From NCBI RefSeq assembly GCF_016860525.1, contig NZ_BNEA01000015.1, positions 186,001 to 250,000 of the forward strand: a stretch of 64,000 nt of DNA, read 5' to 3'. The DNA comes from Streptomyces rubradiris (GTDB taxonomy: Bacteria > Actinomycetota > Actinomycetes > Streptomycetales > Streptomycetaceae). Position 1 is the first letter of the stretch. Each line of letters begins with the position of its first letter. The notes under the pieces were generated by a model. That model was not told where the DNA came from. It did no database searches and was given only the letters and a program-made list of their open reading frames with translations. A program made the position numbers and the translations under genes. Shown piece by piece: positions 46,194-54,054 of the stretch.

Positions 46194-46883
46194 ATGACGT
46201 CGTTCCGGAAGAGCACCGGATCGAAGAGCACCAGGAGACTTCTGGGCCTGGCCCTCGGTCTCGGGCTGGCCTCGGCCGCGCTCGGCACCGCGAGCCCGGT
46301 CAGCGCGCAGGACTCCGCCGCGGCACCCGCCCGCACCGTGGCCGCCGGCTACGTGGGCAGCGCCGAGGACGCCGGCACCAAGGCGTTCTTCGACGCCGTG
46401 ATGAAGTCGGTCGCCAAGCGGCAGGCCGAGCAGCCCTCCCTGAAGGCGGTGACCGTCTACTACAACGCCTCACAGGCCCCGAGCTTCCGCAGCCAGATAT
46501 CGAGCTCCGCCTCGATCTGGAACAGCTCCGTGTCCAACGTCAAGCTCCAAGCGACCACCAGCGGCGGCGACTTCGCCTACTACGAGGGCAACGACTCGCG
46601 CGGGTCCTACGCCTCCACCGACGGTCACGGCCGCGGCTACATCTTCCTGGACTACGCGCAGAACCGGCAGTACGACTCCATCCGCGTCACCGCCCACGAG
46701 ACCGGCCATGTGCTGGGCCTGCCCGACCACTACAGCGGGCCGTGCAGCGAGCTGATGTCGGGCGGCGGCCCCGGCCCCTCCTGCACCAACCGCTACCCGA
46801 ACACCGCCGAGCGCTCCCGGGTCAACCAGCTGTGGGCCTACGGCCTCAGCAAGGCTCTCGCGCAGGTGAACAAGGCGGGCTGA
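46194..46883 (+). CDS. snpA: Snapalysin, small neutral metalloprotease (M7)
   Basis: A 229-residue secreted zinc endopeptidase. Twin basic N-terminal residues ([20 protein letters not shown]) and a hydrophobic core form the signal peptide, ending near VSAQ. A propeptide follows, and the mature enzyme should begin near residue 85 with [17 protein letters not shown]. The zinc motif is [11 protein letters not shown], ligands His168, His172 and Asp178 with catalytic Glu169, the snapalysin version of the metzincin site. [17 protein letters not shown] carries the Met-turn and a disulfide pair. GAAGGAG precedes the ATG. Expression is probably activated by the divergent LysR regulator. It degrades milk proteins and aromatic-residue peptide bonds in characterised homologues. 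Confidence 0.95.
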   Translation: MTSFRKSTGSKSTRRLLGLALGLGLASAALGTASPVSAQDSAAAPARTVAAGYVGSAEDAGTKAFFDAVMKSVAKRQAEQPSLKAVTVYYNASQAPSFRSQISSSASIWNSSVSNVKLQATTSGGDFAYYEGNDSRGSYASTDGHGRGYIFLDYAQNRQYDSIRVTAHETGHVLGLPDHYSGPCSELMSGGGPGPSCTNRYPNTAERSRVNQLWAYGLSKALAQVNKAG

Positions 46884-46926
46884 GCACGAGGGAACACCAC
46901 GGGCCGGCTTCCCCGCGGCCGGCCCG

Positions 46927-46959
46927 CCACGGACCGCGGCACGGACCCGCGGTCCGTGG
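46927..46959. terminator. Terminator after snapalysin
   Basis: CCACGGACCGCGG (46927-46939) pairs perfectly with CCGCGGTCCGTGG (46947-46959) around a 7-nt loop, 44 bp past the stop. It can serve both snapalysin and the convergent TetR gene. Its right arm is part of the tandem repeat that follows. Confidence 0.8.
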
Positions 46960-47029
46960 CACGGCACCCGCGGTCCGTGGCACGGCACCCGCGGTCCGTG
47001 GCACGGCACCCGCGGTCCGTGGCACGGCA
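46946..47029. repeat. Four perfect 21-bp tandem repeats after snapalysin
   Basis: CCCGCGGTCCGTGGCACGGC plus A is repeated four times without a mismatch. The first unit contains the right arm of the terminator hairpin, so each extra copy offers another partner for the single left arm. Perfect identity suggests recent expansion. Confidence 0.95.
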
Positions 47030-47113
47030 GCGACAGAGCGGCGAACGCCCACTGGTGGTCACCGGACGAACTCGCCACCACGGAGCAGACCGTCCCACGG
47101 CAGCACACCGCGG

Positions 47114-47755
47114 CTATGCGGCCGACCGCTCCAGCCGCGGGCCGAGCAGGCGGTCCAGTGCCCGACGGACGCGGTCGGTGGCGTCCGGTGCCGCGAAGAG
47201 CTGGATCTCCTGGTTCAGGGCCATGAAGAGGCCGATCAGCTCGAACACGACCTGGTCCGGGTCGGTGCCCGCCGGCAGGTCGCCCGCCGCCATCGCCGTA
47301 CGCGCCTCGGCGGCCAGCCGGCGCCGCCACACCCGGGACATCCGGGCCACGGCCTCGCGGACGGGGCCGCCGCGGGCGTCGAACTCGACGGAAGCCGTGG
47401 TGAAGAAGCACCCGCCGGGGAAGACGGCACGCCCGGCGTCCAGGTCCAGATAGGCGATCCACGCCTCGCAGACGGCCCGCAGCCGGGGCAGGCCCGGTTC
47501 CACGTCCGCCGCGGGCTCCCACACCAGACGGGAGAACGCCACCGCCGCGCCCTCCAGAGTGGCCAGTTGAAGAGCCTCCTTGGTGCCGAAGTGCCCGAGC
47601 ACACCGGCCTTGCTCATCCGCAGATCGGCGGCCAGCCGCCCGATCGTGAGCCCTTCGAGGCCGTCCCGCGAGGCAAGGGCGATACCGCGCTCGACGATGC
47701 GCTGCCGCGTCCTGCGGGCTTCAGCCACGGAATTGCGAGGGCTCATACCCACCAT
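47114..47755 (-). CDS. TetR-family transcriptional regulator
   Basis: A 213-residue repressor. The DNA-binding domain reads RRTRQRIVERGIALASRDGL, EGLTIGRLAADLRMSKAGVL and GHFGTKEALQLATLEGAA. The C-terminal part (FPGGCFFTTASVEFDARGGP and IGLFMALNQEIQLF) matches the TetR_C_6/YxaF-like group. A second possible start is the ATG at 47746. It diverges from the KAS III gene with only 85 bp between, and the palindrome ACCGATCGGT lies in the shared region, so it probably controls that gene as well as itself. The fatty-acyl nature of the target hints at an acyl or aromatic ligand, but this is inference. Confidence 0.87.
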   Translation of the reverse strand: MVGMSPRNSVAEARRTRQRIVERGIALASRDGLEGLTIGRLAADLRMSKAGVLGHFGTKEALQLATLEGAAVAFSRLVWEPAADVEPGLPRLRAVCEAWIAYLDLDAGRAVFPGGCFFTTASVEFDARGGPVREAVARMSRVWRRRLAAEARTAMAAGDLPAGTDPDQVVFELIGLFMALNQEIQLFAAPDATDRVRRALDRLLGPRLERSAA

Positions 47756-47785
47756 CGTAGGCGAGGGGTACCTTTACAGCTTCCG

Positions 47786-47795
47786 ACCGATCGGT
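47786..47795. promoter_or_regulatory. Palindrome between TetR and KAS III genes
   Basis: ACCGATCGGT is a perfect 10-bp palindrome 45 bp before the KAS III start and 31 bp before the TetR start. It overlaps possible promoter elements TTTACA (47773-47778) and TGCTAT. A TetR operator would normally be longer, so only the core may be visible. Confidence 0.45.
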
Positions 47796-47840
47796 TGCTA
47801 TTCTCCGGGGCATCTGATGCCGAGCCGAGGAGATCACGCC

Positions 47841-48785
47841 GTGCCGGGAAGCCGTATCGCCGCCCTGGGCCACTACCAGCCGACGCGCGTCCTGACCAAC
47901 GACGACCTGGCCACCATGGTCGACACCAGCGACGAGTGGATCCGGCGCCGCACCGGCATCGCCACCCGCCGCATCGCCGCCCCCGAGGAGTCGGTCACCG
48001 ACATGGCGGCGGCCGCCGCGAGCAAGGCGCTGGCCGCCTCGGGGCTGGAGCCCGCCGACATCGGCCTGATCACCGTGGCGACCTGCTCGGCCATCGACCG
48101 CTGCCCCTCCATCGCCGCCCAGGTCGCCGGGCGCCTCGGCCTGCCCGCCCCGGTGGCCTTCGACCTCAACAACGGCTGCGCCGGCTTCTGCACCGCGCTG
48201 GCCTGCGCCGACCACTCGCTGCGGGCGGGCGCCGCCCGGCACGCCCTGGTCATCGGCGCCGAGAAGATGTCCGACGTCACCGACTGGACCGACCGCCGCA
48301 CCTGCGTCCTGCTCGGCGACGGGGCGGGCGCCGCCGTGCTGAGCGCCTCCGCCGAGGAGGGGATCGGCCCGGTGTGCTGGGGCTCGGACCCCACCCGCGG
48401 TGACGCGGTCCGGCTCGTCGACGACTGGCACCCGCGCTTCGCCCAGGAGGGGCAGACCGTGTTCCGCTGGGCCACCGGCGAGTTGCCCGGCATCGTCCGC
48501 GAGGCCTGCGCGCGGGCCGGTCTGACGCCGGCCGATCTGGCGGGCGTGGTCACCCACCAGGCCAATCTGCGGATCATCGACGCCGTCGTACGGCAACTCG
48601 ACCTGCCGGAGAGCACGGTGATCGCCCAGGACGTCGTGGAGTCCGGCAACACCTCCGCCGCGTCCGTGCCGCTCGCGCTGTCCAAGCTGTCCGAGCGCGG
48701 CGAACTGCCCGGCGGCGCCCCGGTCCTGCTGCTCGCCTTCGGCGGGGGCCTGTCCTGGGCCGGCCAGGTGGTCACCTGCCCCTGA
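47841..48785 (+). CDS. Beta-ketoacyl-ACP synthase III (free-standing)
   Basis: A 314-residue KAS III (FabH-type) condensing enzyme. The catalytic triad is complete: Cys113 in DLNNGCAGFCTAL, His239 in VVTHQANLRI and Asn270 in ESGNTSAASVPLAL. The start RIAALGHYQPTRVLTNDDLA and the GDGAGAAVL and FGGGLSWAGQVV segments are standard. The GTG at 47841 is used because GAGGAG lies 7 nt before it. It stands alone, without fabD, acpP or fabF, which in Streptomyces form the primary fab operon, so it is likely a second KAS III serving starter-unit choice or an acyl-quinolone/ester-forming reaction. The divergent TetR gene suggests inducible expression. Confidence 0.88.
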   Translation: MPGSRIAALGHYQPTRVLTNDDLATMVDTSDEWIRRRTGIATRRIAAPEESVTDMAAAAASKALAASGLEPADIGLITVATCSAIDRCPSIAAQVAGRLGLPAPVAFDLNNGCAGFCTALACADHSLRAGAARHALVIGAEKMSDVTDWTDRRTCVLLGDGAGAAVLSASAEEGIGPVCWGSDPTRGDAVRLVDDWHPRFAQEGQTVFRWATGELPGIVREACARAGLTPADLAGVVTHQANLRIIDAVVRQLDLPESTVIAQDVVESGNTSAASVPLALSKLSERGELPGGAPVLLLAFGGGLSWAGQVVTCP

Positions 48786-48847
48786 ACACCGCGTCCGGGC
48801 TGCGTCCGCGCCGCCGACGCAGCCGGTTCCCGGCCGGCCCGCCCGTC

Positions 48848-48885
48848 ACATCACTGTTACGGCGGGACATCGCTGTGACGGCGAG
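48848..48885. repeat. Two 19-bp direct repeats upstream of an MFS gene
   Basis: ACATCACTGTTACGGCGGG is followed directly by ACATCGCTGTGACGGCGAG (16 of 19 identical), about 85 bp before the MFS start. Directly repeated sites of this size are typical of regulator binding near promoters. No regulator can be named; the nearest is the TetR protein at 47114-47755. Confidence 0.5.
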
Positions 48886-48969
48886 ACAAAAAAGTGCCTT
48901 CTTCCCCGCTCGGGGACGGTTACCCAGGATGGAGCCCGTAACAAAACAGCTCCCATGAAAGGCACACGC

Positions 48970-50469
48970 ATGTCTGCTGAGGCCGTGCCCGCACCGGCAG
49001 TCCGGATGTCCCGCTGGTTCGCGCTGGCGATCCTCTGCGCCGGCCAGTTGATGGTGATCCTCGACGGCACCATCGTGAACGTGGCGCTGCCGGCCATCCA
49101 GGACAGCCTGGACTTCTCCTCCTCGTCCCTGGGCTGGGTCGTGAACGCCTATCTGATCCCGTTCGGCGGCCTGTTGCTGCTCGCGGGCCGGTTCGGTGAC
49201 CTCTTCGGCCGCAAGCGGGTCTTCGTCACCGGTCTGGTCGTCTTCACCCTGGCGTCCCTGCTGTGCGGCCTGGCGCAGAGCGCGACCATGCTGCTCGCCG
49301 CCCGGTTCGTCCAGGGCGTCGGCGGCGCGGTGACCTCCTCCGTCACCCTCGCCATGGTCGTCACCATGTTCACGGAGCCGGGCGAACGCGCCAGGGCGAT
49401 CGGCGTCTACAGCTTCGTCCAGTCCGCGGGCGGCACCCTCGGCCTGCTGCTGGGCGGCGTGCTGACCCGGGCCGCCGGCTGGCACTGGATCTTCTTCGTC
49501 AACGTGCCCATCGGGGTCGCCGCCGCCGTCCTGGCGCAGCGGGTGCTGGTCGCCGAGCGGGGCGCGGGCCGGGGCAAGAGCACCGACGCGCTCGGCGCCG
49601 TACTGGTCACCTGCGCGCTCATGCCGGCCGTCTACGCCATCGTCGCCGCGGCCGACCACGGTTTCGGGTCCGCTCGCACACTCGGCTCCGGCCTGGCCGC
49701 CCTCGTCCTGCTCGCCGCGTTCGTCGTACGGCAGGCCAGGGCCGAGGACCCGTTGCTGCCGCCCCGGATGTTCCGCTACCGCGCTGTGTCCGGCGCGCTG
49801 GGCACACACGCCCTCATGATCTCGGGCGTGTTCAGCTTCCAGTTCCTGGCCGTGCTGTACATGCAGAAGGTGCTGGGGTTCGACGAGGTGGAGACCGGTG
49901 CCGGAGTCGTACCCGTCTCGCTGCTGATCGGCGTCATGTCGCTGTTCCTCGCTCCCCGTCTCATCGGCAGGTTCGGCGCTCGGGCCGTCCTTCTGGCCGG
50001 GCTCGTGCTGATCGGCGGCGGCCTGGGCGTTCTGGGACGAGTCGCGGCGGACGGCGCCTATCTCACCGATGTGTTCCCGGCGACCGTGCCGCTCGGGATC
50101 GGGTTCGGCCTGGCGATGCCGGCCCTGGCCGGACTGGCCATGTCGGGTGCGACCCCGCAGGACTCCGGCCTGGCCTCCGGGATGTTCAACACCGTGCAGC
50201 AGGTGGGCGCCTCCCTCGGTCTCGCCGTGCTGAGCACCCTCGCCGCCTCGCACACCGGCACCCTGCTGCACGACGGCGCCCCCCGCGACGAGGCGCTGAC
50301 CGGCGGCTACCAACTCGCCTTCCGGGCCGGCGCGGTCTTCGTCCTGGGCGCACTGGTGATCGCCGTGACCGTCCTGCGTACGCCGCGCCGGTCCCCGCAC
50401 GACGCGTCCGCCGACGGTACCGGGTCCTCCCGGACGGCGGAAGCCGACATCCCGTCGGCGACACCCTGA
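48970..50469 (+). CDS. MFS exporter (DHA2 type, EmrB/QacA-like)
   Basis: A 499-residue multidrug-type exporter with about 14 membrane segments. Helix 1 is LAILCAGQLMVILDGTIVNV, with the membrane-embedded Asp (LDGTIVNVALP) typical of DHA2 proteins. Motif A reads AGRFGDLFGRKRVFVTGLVV, and motif C GGTLGLLLGGVLTRAAGWHW. The start is the ATG at 48970 with AAAGG upstream. It follows the KAS III gene by 184 bp with its own candidate operator repeats. A strong bidirectional terminator closes it against the dioxygenase gene. Confidence 0.88.
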   Translation: MSAEAVPAPAVRMSRWFALAILCAGQLMVILDGTIVNVALPAIQDSLDFSSSSLGWVVNAYLIPFGGLLLLAGRFGDLFGRKRVFVTGLVVFTLASLLCGLAQSATMLLAARFVQGVGGAVTSSVTLAMVVTMFTEPGERARAIGVYSFVQSAGGTLGLLLGGVLTRAAGWHWIFFVNVPIGVAAAVLAQRVLVAERGAGRGKSTDALGAVLVTCALMPAVYAIVAAADHGFGSARTLGSGLAALVLLAAFVVRQARAEDPLLPPRMFRYRAVSGALGTHALMISGVFSFQFLAVLYMQKVLGFDEVETGAGVVPVSLLIGVMSLFLAPRLIGRFGARAVLLAGLVLIGGGLGVLGRVAADGAYLTDVFPATVPLGIGFGLAMPALAGLAMSGATPQDSGLASGMFNTVQQVGASLGLAVLSTLAASHTGTLLHDGAPRDEALTGGYQLAFRAGAVFVLGALVIAVTVLRTPRRSPHDASADGTGSSRTAEADIPSATP

Positions 50470-50623
50470 GCCCTCGCGGCCACACCGCACCGTCACGGTC
50501 CACGCGCGCTCGCCGTCCCGGGACGACAGTCCAGGCGTCGACGGACAGACGCGGCACCTGCTCGCGGACCCGGCCTGCGCCGAGCGGGTGCGGCAGGTGC
50601 CCGGCCTCGGCGCGGCGAGTCCT

Positions 50624-50663
50624 GAGGACGCCCGCCCCGGCCCCACCCGGGGCGGGCGTCCTC
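50624..50663. terminator. Strong bidirectional terminator
   Basis: A perfect 17-bp stem, GAGGACGCCCGCCCCGG (50624-50640) with CCGGGGCGGGCGTCCTC (50647-50663), has a 6-nt loop. It lies between the convergent MFS and dioxygenase genes. The rest of this 290-bp gap shows no supported gene. Confidence 0.9.
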
Positions 50664-50761
50664 ACCCTGGGGGGACCCGGCCCCGGTGGGCTCTGCGGGG
50701 CGGCACCGGCCGTGGCCGGAAGGCCGGTGCCCGCCGCGTCAGGACCGTCGCACGCCCGTGC

Positions 50762-51640
50762 TCAGACCGCGCGCCACAGAGCCGGTACGGCCGGGGGTTC
50801 CCAGCCCGGCTGGGCGGTGTGCGGCTGGAGGCAGACGTAGCCGCGGCCACCGTAGGTGACCTGGTCGCCCGTCCGGTACGCGGTGCCGACGGCCCAGGTG
50901 CCGCCGGGCGGCGTGGGGCCGGGGCCCGGGTCCTGGGCCACGTCGAGGACGAAGTCGAACGCCGCCTCCCGGCCGCCGTTGGCGTCGCGCACGGTCATCA
51001 GCAGCCGTGGGTCGAAGATCGTGTCCGTGTTGTTGCGCGGCTCGTTCGGGAAGTACAACTGCGTGGTGAGTACGGGCCGGTTGGGCGCCTGCACCTTGAC
51101 GTGGATGTGCCGGGTGCGCCCCGGGTACAGGCCCGGCACGATCGTGGTGAGCGCGAAGGCGCCGCGCGAGTCGGTGTACTGGTGGCCCCGGAACCGGAAC
51201 CCGGTGTTGTCGTAGGCGCCGTTGTTGTCGGCCTGCCAGAAGTCCAGCAGGACGCCGGACAGGGGGCGGCAGGCCCGGCCGAAGACATAACCGCTCACGG
51301 TGAGCCGGGTACCGGGCAGTCCGGGCTCCAACAGGCTCGTGCGTTCCGGCGAGTTGGGCTTGAAGTAGGGGCCCTCGATCTGCTCCGGGGTGGGGTCGTC
51401 GCCGTCGTCGCACGGCGGCGTGAGCTGGGGTTCCTCGCCGTTCGCGGCCAGGGTGCGGGCGAGGGCGGGGCCGCCGGCGAGGGCCAGGGGGATCGCGGCG
51501 GTGGCCGCGAGTGCCGCGCGCAGCACGGTCTTGCGGCCGACGAGCCGGGCGCCCCCCGGTGCGTCCGGCGCGTCCGCGCCGTTGCCGACGGTGCCGCCGG
51601 TGCCGTTCCGGTCGGTGTCGTGCGTACCTGCTCCGTCCAT
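50762..51640 (-). CDS. Secreted intradiol ring-cleavage dioxygenase with chitin/cellulose-binding module
   Basis: A 292-residue exported non-haem Fe(III) dioxygenase. The N-terminal hydrophobic stretch after GRKTVLRAALAATAAIPLAL acts as a signal peptide. The catalytic domain carries VLLDFWQADNNGAYDNTGFR (first Tyr ligand), TTIVPGLYPGRTRHIHVKVQ (second Tyr and both His) and NEPRNNTDTIFDPRL. After a Pro/Gly linker (PGPGPTPPGG) a CBM5/12-type module fills the last 45 residues (TWAVGTAYRTGDQVTYGGRG). Such fusions are known from biomass-degrading Streptomyces, where they cleave catechols derived from lignin. GGAGGAGGAG precedes the ATG. Its module closely resembles that of the streptogrisin encoded 4 kb away. 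Confidence 0.92.
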   Translation of the reverse strand: MDGAGTHDTDRNGTGGTVGNGADAPDAPGGARLVGRKTVLRAALAATAAIPLALAGGPALARTLAANGEEPQLTPPCDDGDDPTPEQIEGPYFKPNSPERTSLLEPGLPGTRLTVSGYVFGRACRPLSGVLLDFWQADNNGAYDNTGFRFRGHQYTDSRGAFALTTIVPGLYPGRTRHIHVKVQAPNRPVLTTQLYFPNEPRNNTDTIFDPRLLMTVRDANGGREAAFDFVLDVAQDPGPGPTPPGGTWAVGTAYRTGDQVTYGGRGYVCLQPHTAQPGWEPPAVPALWRAV

Positions 51641-51723
51641 GTCTCCTCCTCCTGTGGGGCGGACCCGTGTTTCCCTCCGCGAGGGCGGACCTGCGTGGCC
51701 CTGTTGTGGGGCTGGGTCTGTAC

Positions 51724-51765
51724 GGGCCTGTGGGGCTGGACCTGTGGGGCCGGACCTGTGGGGTC
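51724..51765. repeat. Three 14-bp tandem repeats downstream of the AraC gene
   Basis: GGACCTGTGGGGCC-type units occur at 51724-51737, 51738-51751 and 51752-51765 with one or two differences each; looser copies continue toward 51705. The array lies between the AraC stop and the dioxygenase start on the minus strand. A GGGGCG-CC-CGCCCC stem (51775-51790 region) lies between it and the AraC gene end. Confidence 0.75.
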
Positions 51766-51809
51766 CCCTCCTGCGGGGGCGGGCGCCCCGGGGCCGGTCG
51801 GCAACGAAC

Positions 51810-52748
51810 CTAGGCGTGCGTCGGCGAGGCTTCGAGGGACTGATGAGGGCGGCTGTGGTGTTTTCGGAAGTCGCCGGGGCTGCTGCCGGTCTCCCGCCGG
51901 AAGAACCGGCTGAAGTAGGCGGGATCGGCGAACCCGGTGCGGGCGGCGACCTGCCGTACCGACAACTGGGTGTGGGCCAGCAGCCGTTGCGCCTGGTAGG
52001 TCCGGGCCTCGATGAGCAGCCGCCCGGGCGGGCGGCCGGTGGCGGCCCGGACCGCCTGGGTGAGGTAGTGGGGGGTCACCCCGAGCCGGTCGGCGCACTC
52101 CCGGACGGACCAGGTCGCCGCCTCCGGGCGGGTGATCAGCCGGGCGAACTCGTCGGCGACGGCGGCCGGCCGGCCCTGAGCCCGCGGGTCCCGGCCGGCG
52201 CCGCCGGGGCCCGGCAGCCGGGCGGCGCGCACCACGAGCACGTGCAGCAGGGAGCGCAGCACGCTCTCGTGTCCGGGGGCCCGCTCCCGGTGCTCCGCGA
52301 CGAGTTCGGCCATCAGTCTCCGTACCGACCGGTCCTGTTCGGGGTCCAGGGCGAACCAGCACCGCTCGCCGAGTTCCCGCAGCACCTCGCGGTCATGGGG
52401 GTGGTCCACCAGGAAGTCGTCGGTGAACAGCGCGAGCGTTCCCTCCGGTCCCCGGCCGCCCTCCCAGTGGTGCACCTGGCCGGGCAGGATCACCGCCAGG
52501 TGCGGGGGGCGCAGCGGCCAGCGCGCGAGATCGACGACGTGGGTGCCGGAACCGGCGCTGACGTGGACGATCTCGTAAAAGGTGTGCCGGTGCGGCCGGT
52601 CCCACCGGGACAGCGGTCCCACGGCCTCGAAGGAACCGGCGGCGAAGGGCGGGGCGCCGGGTGCGGCCACCTCCAGCCGGTGCAGGGGCACGTCCCCGGC
52701 CGCGGGCGGCGAGCCGGGGGTTCCCGGTAACACGGTGGTGCTGCGCAT
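51810..52748 (-). CDS. AraC-family transcriptional regulator
   Basis: A 312-residue regulator. The N-terminal cupin domain (FYEIVHVSAGSGTHVVDLAR and HLAVILPGQVHHWEG) should bind the inducer. The C-terminal double helix-turn-helix reads WSVRECADRLGVTPHYLTQA and RLLAHTQLSVRQVAARTGFA, ending DPAYFSRFFRRETGSSPGDF, the AraC signature. It is read in the same direction as the dioxygenase gene, 169 bp upstream of it, and divergently from a LysR gene. It could activate the dioxygenase in response to an aromatic or sugar, which is inference. The start is uncertain by a few codons; upstream frame sequence overlaps the LysR promoter. Confidence 0.85.
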   Translation of the reverse strand: MRSTTVLPGTPGSPPAAGDVPLHRLEVAAPGAPPFAAGSFEAVGPLSRWDRPHRHTFYEIVHVSAGSGTHVVDLARWPLRPPHLAVILPGQVHHWEGGRGPEGTLALFTDDFLVDHPHDREVLRELGERCWFALDPEQDRSVRRLMAELVAEHRERAPGHESVLRSLLHVLVVRAARLPGPGGAGRDPRAQGRPAAVADEFARLITRPEAATWSVRECADRLGVTPHYLTQAVRAATGRPPGRLLIEARTYQAQRLLAHTQLSVRQVAARTGFADPAYFSRFFRRETGSSPGDFRKHHSRPHQSLEASPTHA

Positions 52749-52925
52749 CGGCCATGCTCCCCTTTCTCCAGGACCTGCCGACACCGCACGGGCGCCGTTC
52801 AGGTACAGACCAATCGCGTCGCTGTGACCATGCCACGGACCCCGGCACCGGGAAACCGCGAAACCCGCCCCTCTGGTCTGTACCAGCCTCTTGCCCTGGA
52901 CCTCCCCACCCCGCAAGCTCCCCTC

Positions 52926-53912
52926 ATGGAGCTGGAGTTGCGGCATCTGAAGACCATTCGGGCCATCGCGGAAGCGGGGAGTCTGACCAAGGCGGCGACG
53001 GCCCTCGGACTCGCCCAGCCGGCGCTCAGCGCCCAGCTCAGGCGCATCGAGCGGGCCTTGGGCGGCACGCTCTTCGAGCGCGGACGGTACGGCGTACGGG
53101 CCACCGCCCTCGGCGAACTGGTCCTGGAGCGCACCCGGATCGTGCTGCCCGCGGTCAGCGAACTCCAGCGGGAGGCGGCCCGGTTCGCGCGCACCCGGTG
53201 CGACGGCGAGTGGCTGCGGCTCGGCGGCACCCACGGTCCGCTGCTGGGCGCGCTGGTGGACCGGCTCGCCGACGCCGTCCCCGGCACCACCGTGACCACC
53301 TGCGCCTCCTGGTCGGAGCGGGAGCTGGCGGAGCTGCTGGCCGAGGGGCGCCTGGACTTCGCGCTGGCCGGCGCCTGCGGCTCCGCTCCCCCACCGGACG
53401 CACCACAGCTGACCTGGGAGGAGGTCGCCGTCGATCCGGTGTTCGTGATGCTCCCCGACGGCCATCCGCTCGCCCGCGGCCGGGAGGCCGACCTGGCCGC
53501 GTTGGCCGGCGAGGAGTGGGCGTGCGTCCCGGGCGACGGCTGTTTCGGGGACTGTTTCACCGCGGCCTGCGCGCGGGCCGGTTTCACGCCCCGCCGCATG
53601 TACGAGACGGACACCGCGTCCTGCGTCCATCTGGTGCAGGTGGGCCGGGCGGTGGGTCTGTGCCGGGCCACCTTCCCGCCGACGCCCGGGATCACCACCC
53701 GGCCGCTGGCCGGGACCCCGCTGGTGTGGCGGCATCTGCTGGGCTGGCACCGGGCCGGGCAGCGGCCGGACACGGTGGCGACGGTGCTGGCGCAGGCCCG
53801 CGCGGCGCACGCCGGCGTGGCGGCCCGCAGCGACAGCTACGCGCACTGGCTCGCGCGGCGCGAGGACCGGGAGGCCCCGGCCCGGCAACACCGCACCGGT
53901 CTCGCCTCCTGA
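52926..53912 (+). CDS. LysR-family transcriptional regulator
   Basis: A 328-residue LysR-type regulator. The helix-turn-helix is MELELRHLKTIRAIAEAGSL, TKAATALGLAQPALSAQLRR and IERALGGTLFERGRYGVRAT. The effector domain contains SERELAELLAEGRLDFALAG and an unusual cysteine-bearing segment GDGCFGDCFTAACARAGF. The C-terminus is tailored (ARREDREAPARQHRTGLAS). It resembles the snapalysin-associated LysR protein at 44962-46011 in its first 70 residues. The streptogrisin gene lies 142 bp downstream on the same strand, so regulation of an extracellular protease is a reasonable guess. Confidence 0.87.
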   Translation: MELELRHLKTIRAIAEAGSLTKAATALGLAQPALSAQLRRIERALGGTLFERGRYGVRATALGELVLERTRIVLPAVSELQREAARFARTRCDGEWLRLGGTHGPLLGALVDRLADAVPGTTVTTCASWSERELAELLAEGRLDFALAGACGSAPPPDAPQLTWEEVAVDPVFVMLPDGHPLARGREADLAALAGEEWACVPGDGCFGDCFTAACARAGFTPRRMYETDTASCVHLVQVGRAVGLCRATFPPTPGITTRPLAGTPLVWRHLLGWHRAGQRPDTVATVLAQARAAHAGVAARSDSYAHWLARREDREAPARQHRTGLAS

Positions 53913-54054
53913 CCGACCGCGCCTTGCGAGCCGGCCGCCCCCGCTCACGTCCCCGTGCATAACACGGAGGCAGGGGGTCGGCTGATGTCTTATGGGGCGG
54001 GGCGGGATCTCCCTACGGTTTCGGCACTCCCACCGAATCCGAGGAGACCTCCCC

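Noticed and set aside
46946..47029. CRISPR array
   Set aside because: The 21-bp repeats are directly tandem with no spacers and no cas genes are in the window.
41936..48785. A complete antibiotic biosynthetic cluster around the monooxygenase, exporter and KAS III genes
   Set aside because: There is no polyketide synthase, NRPS, terpene synthase or acyl-carrier gene; the genes are in separate, differently oriented units with snapalysin between.
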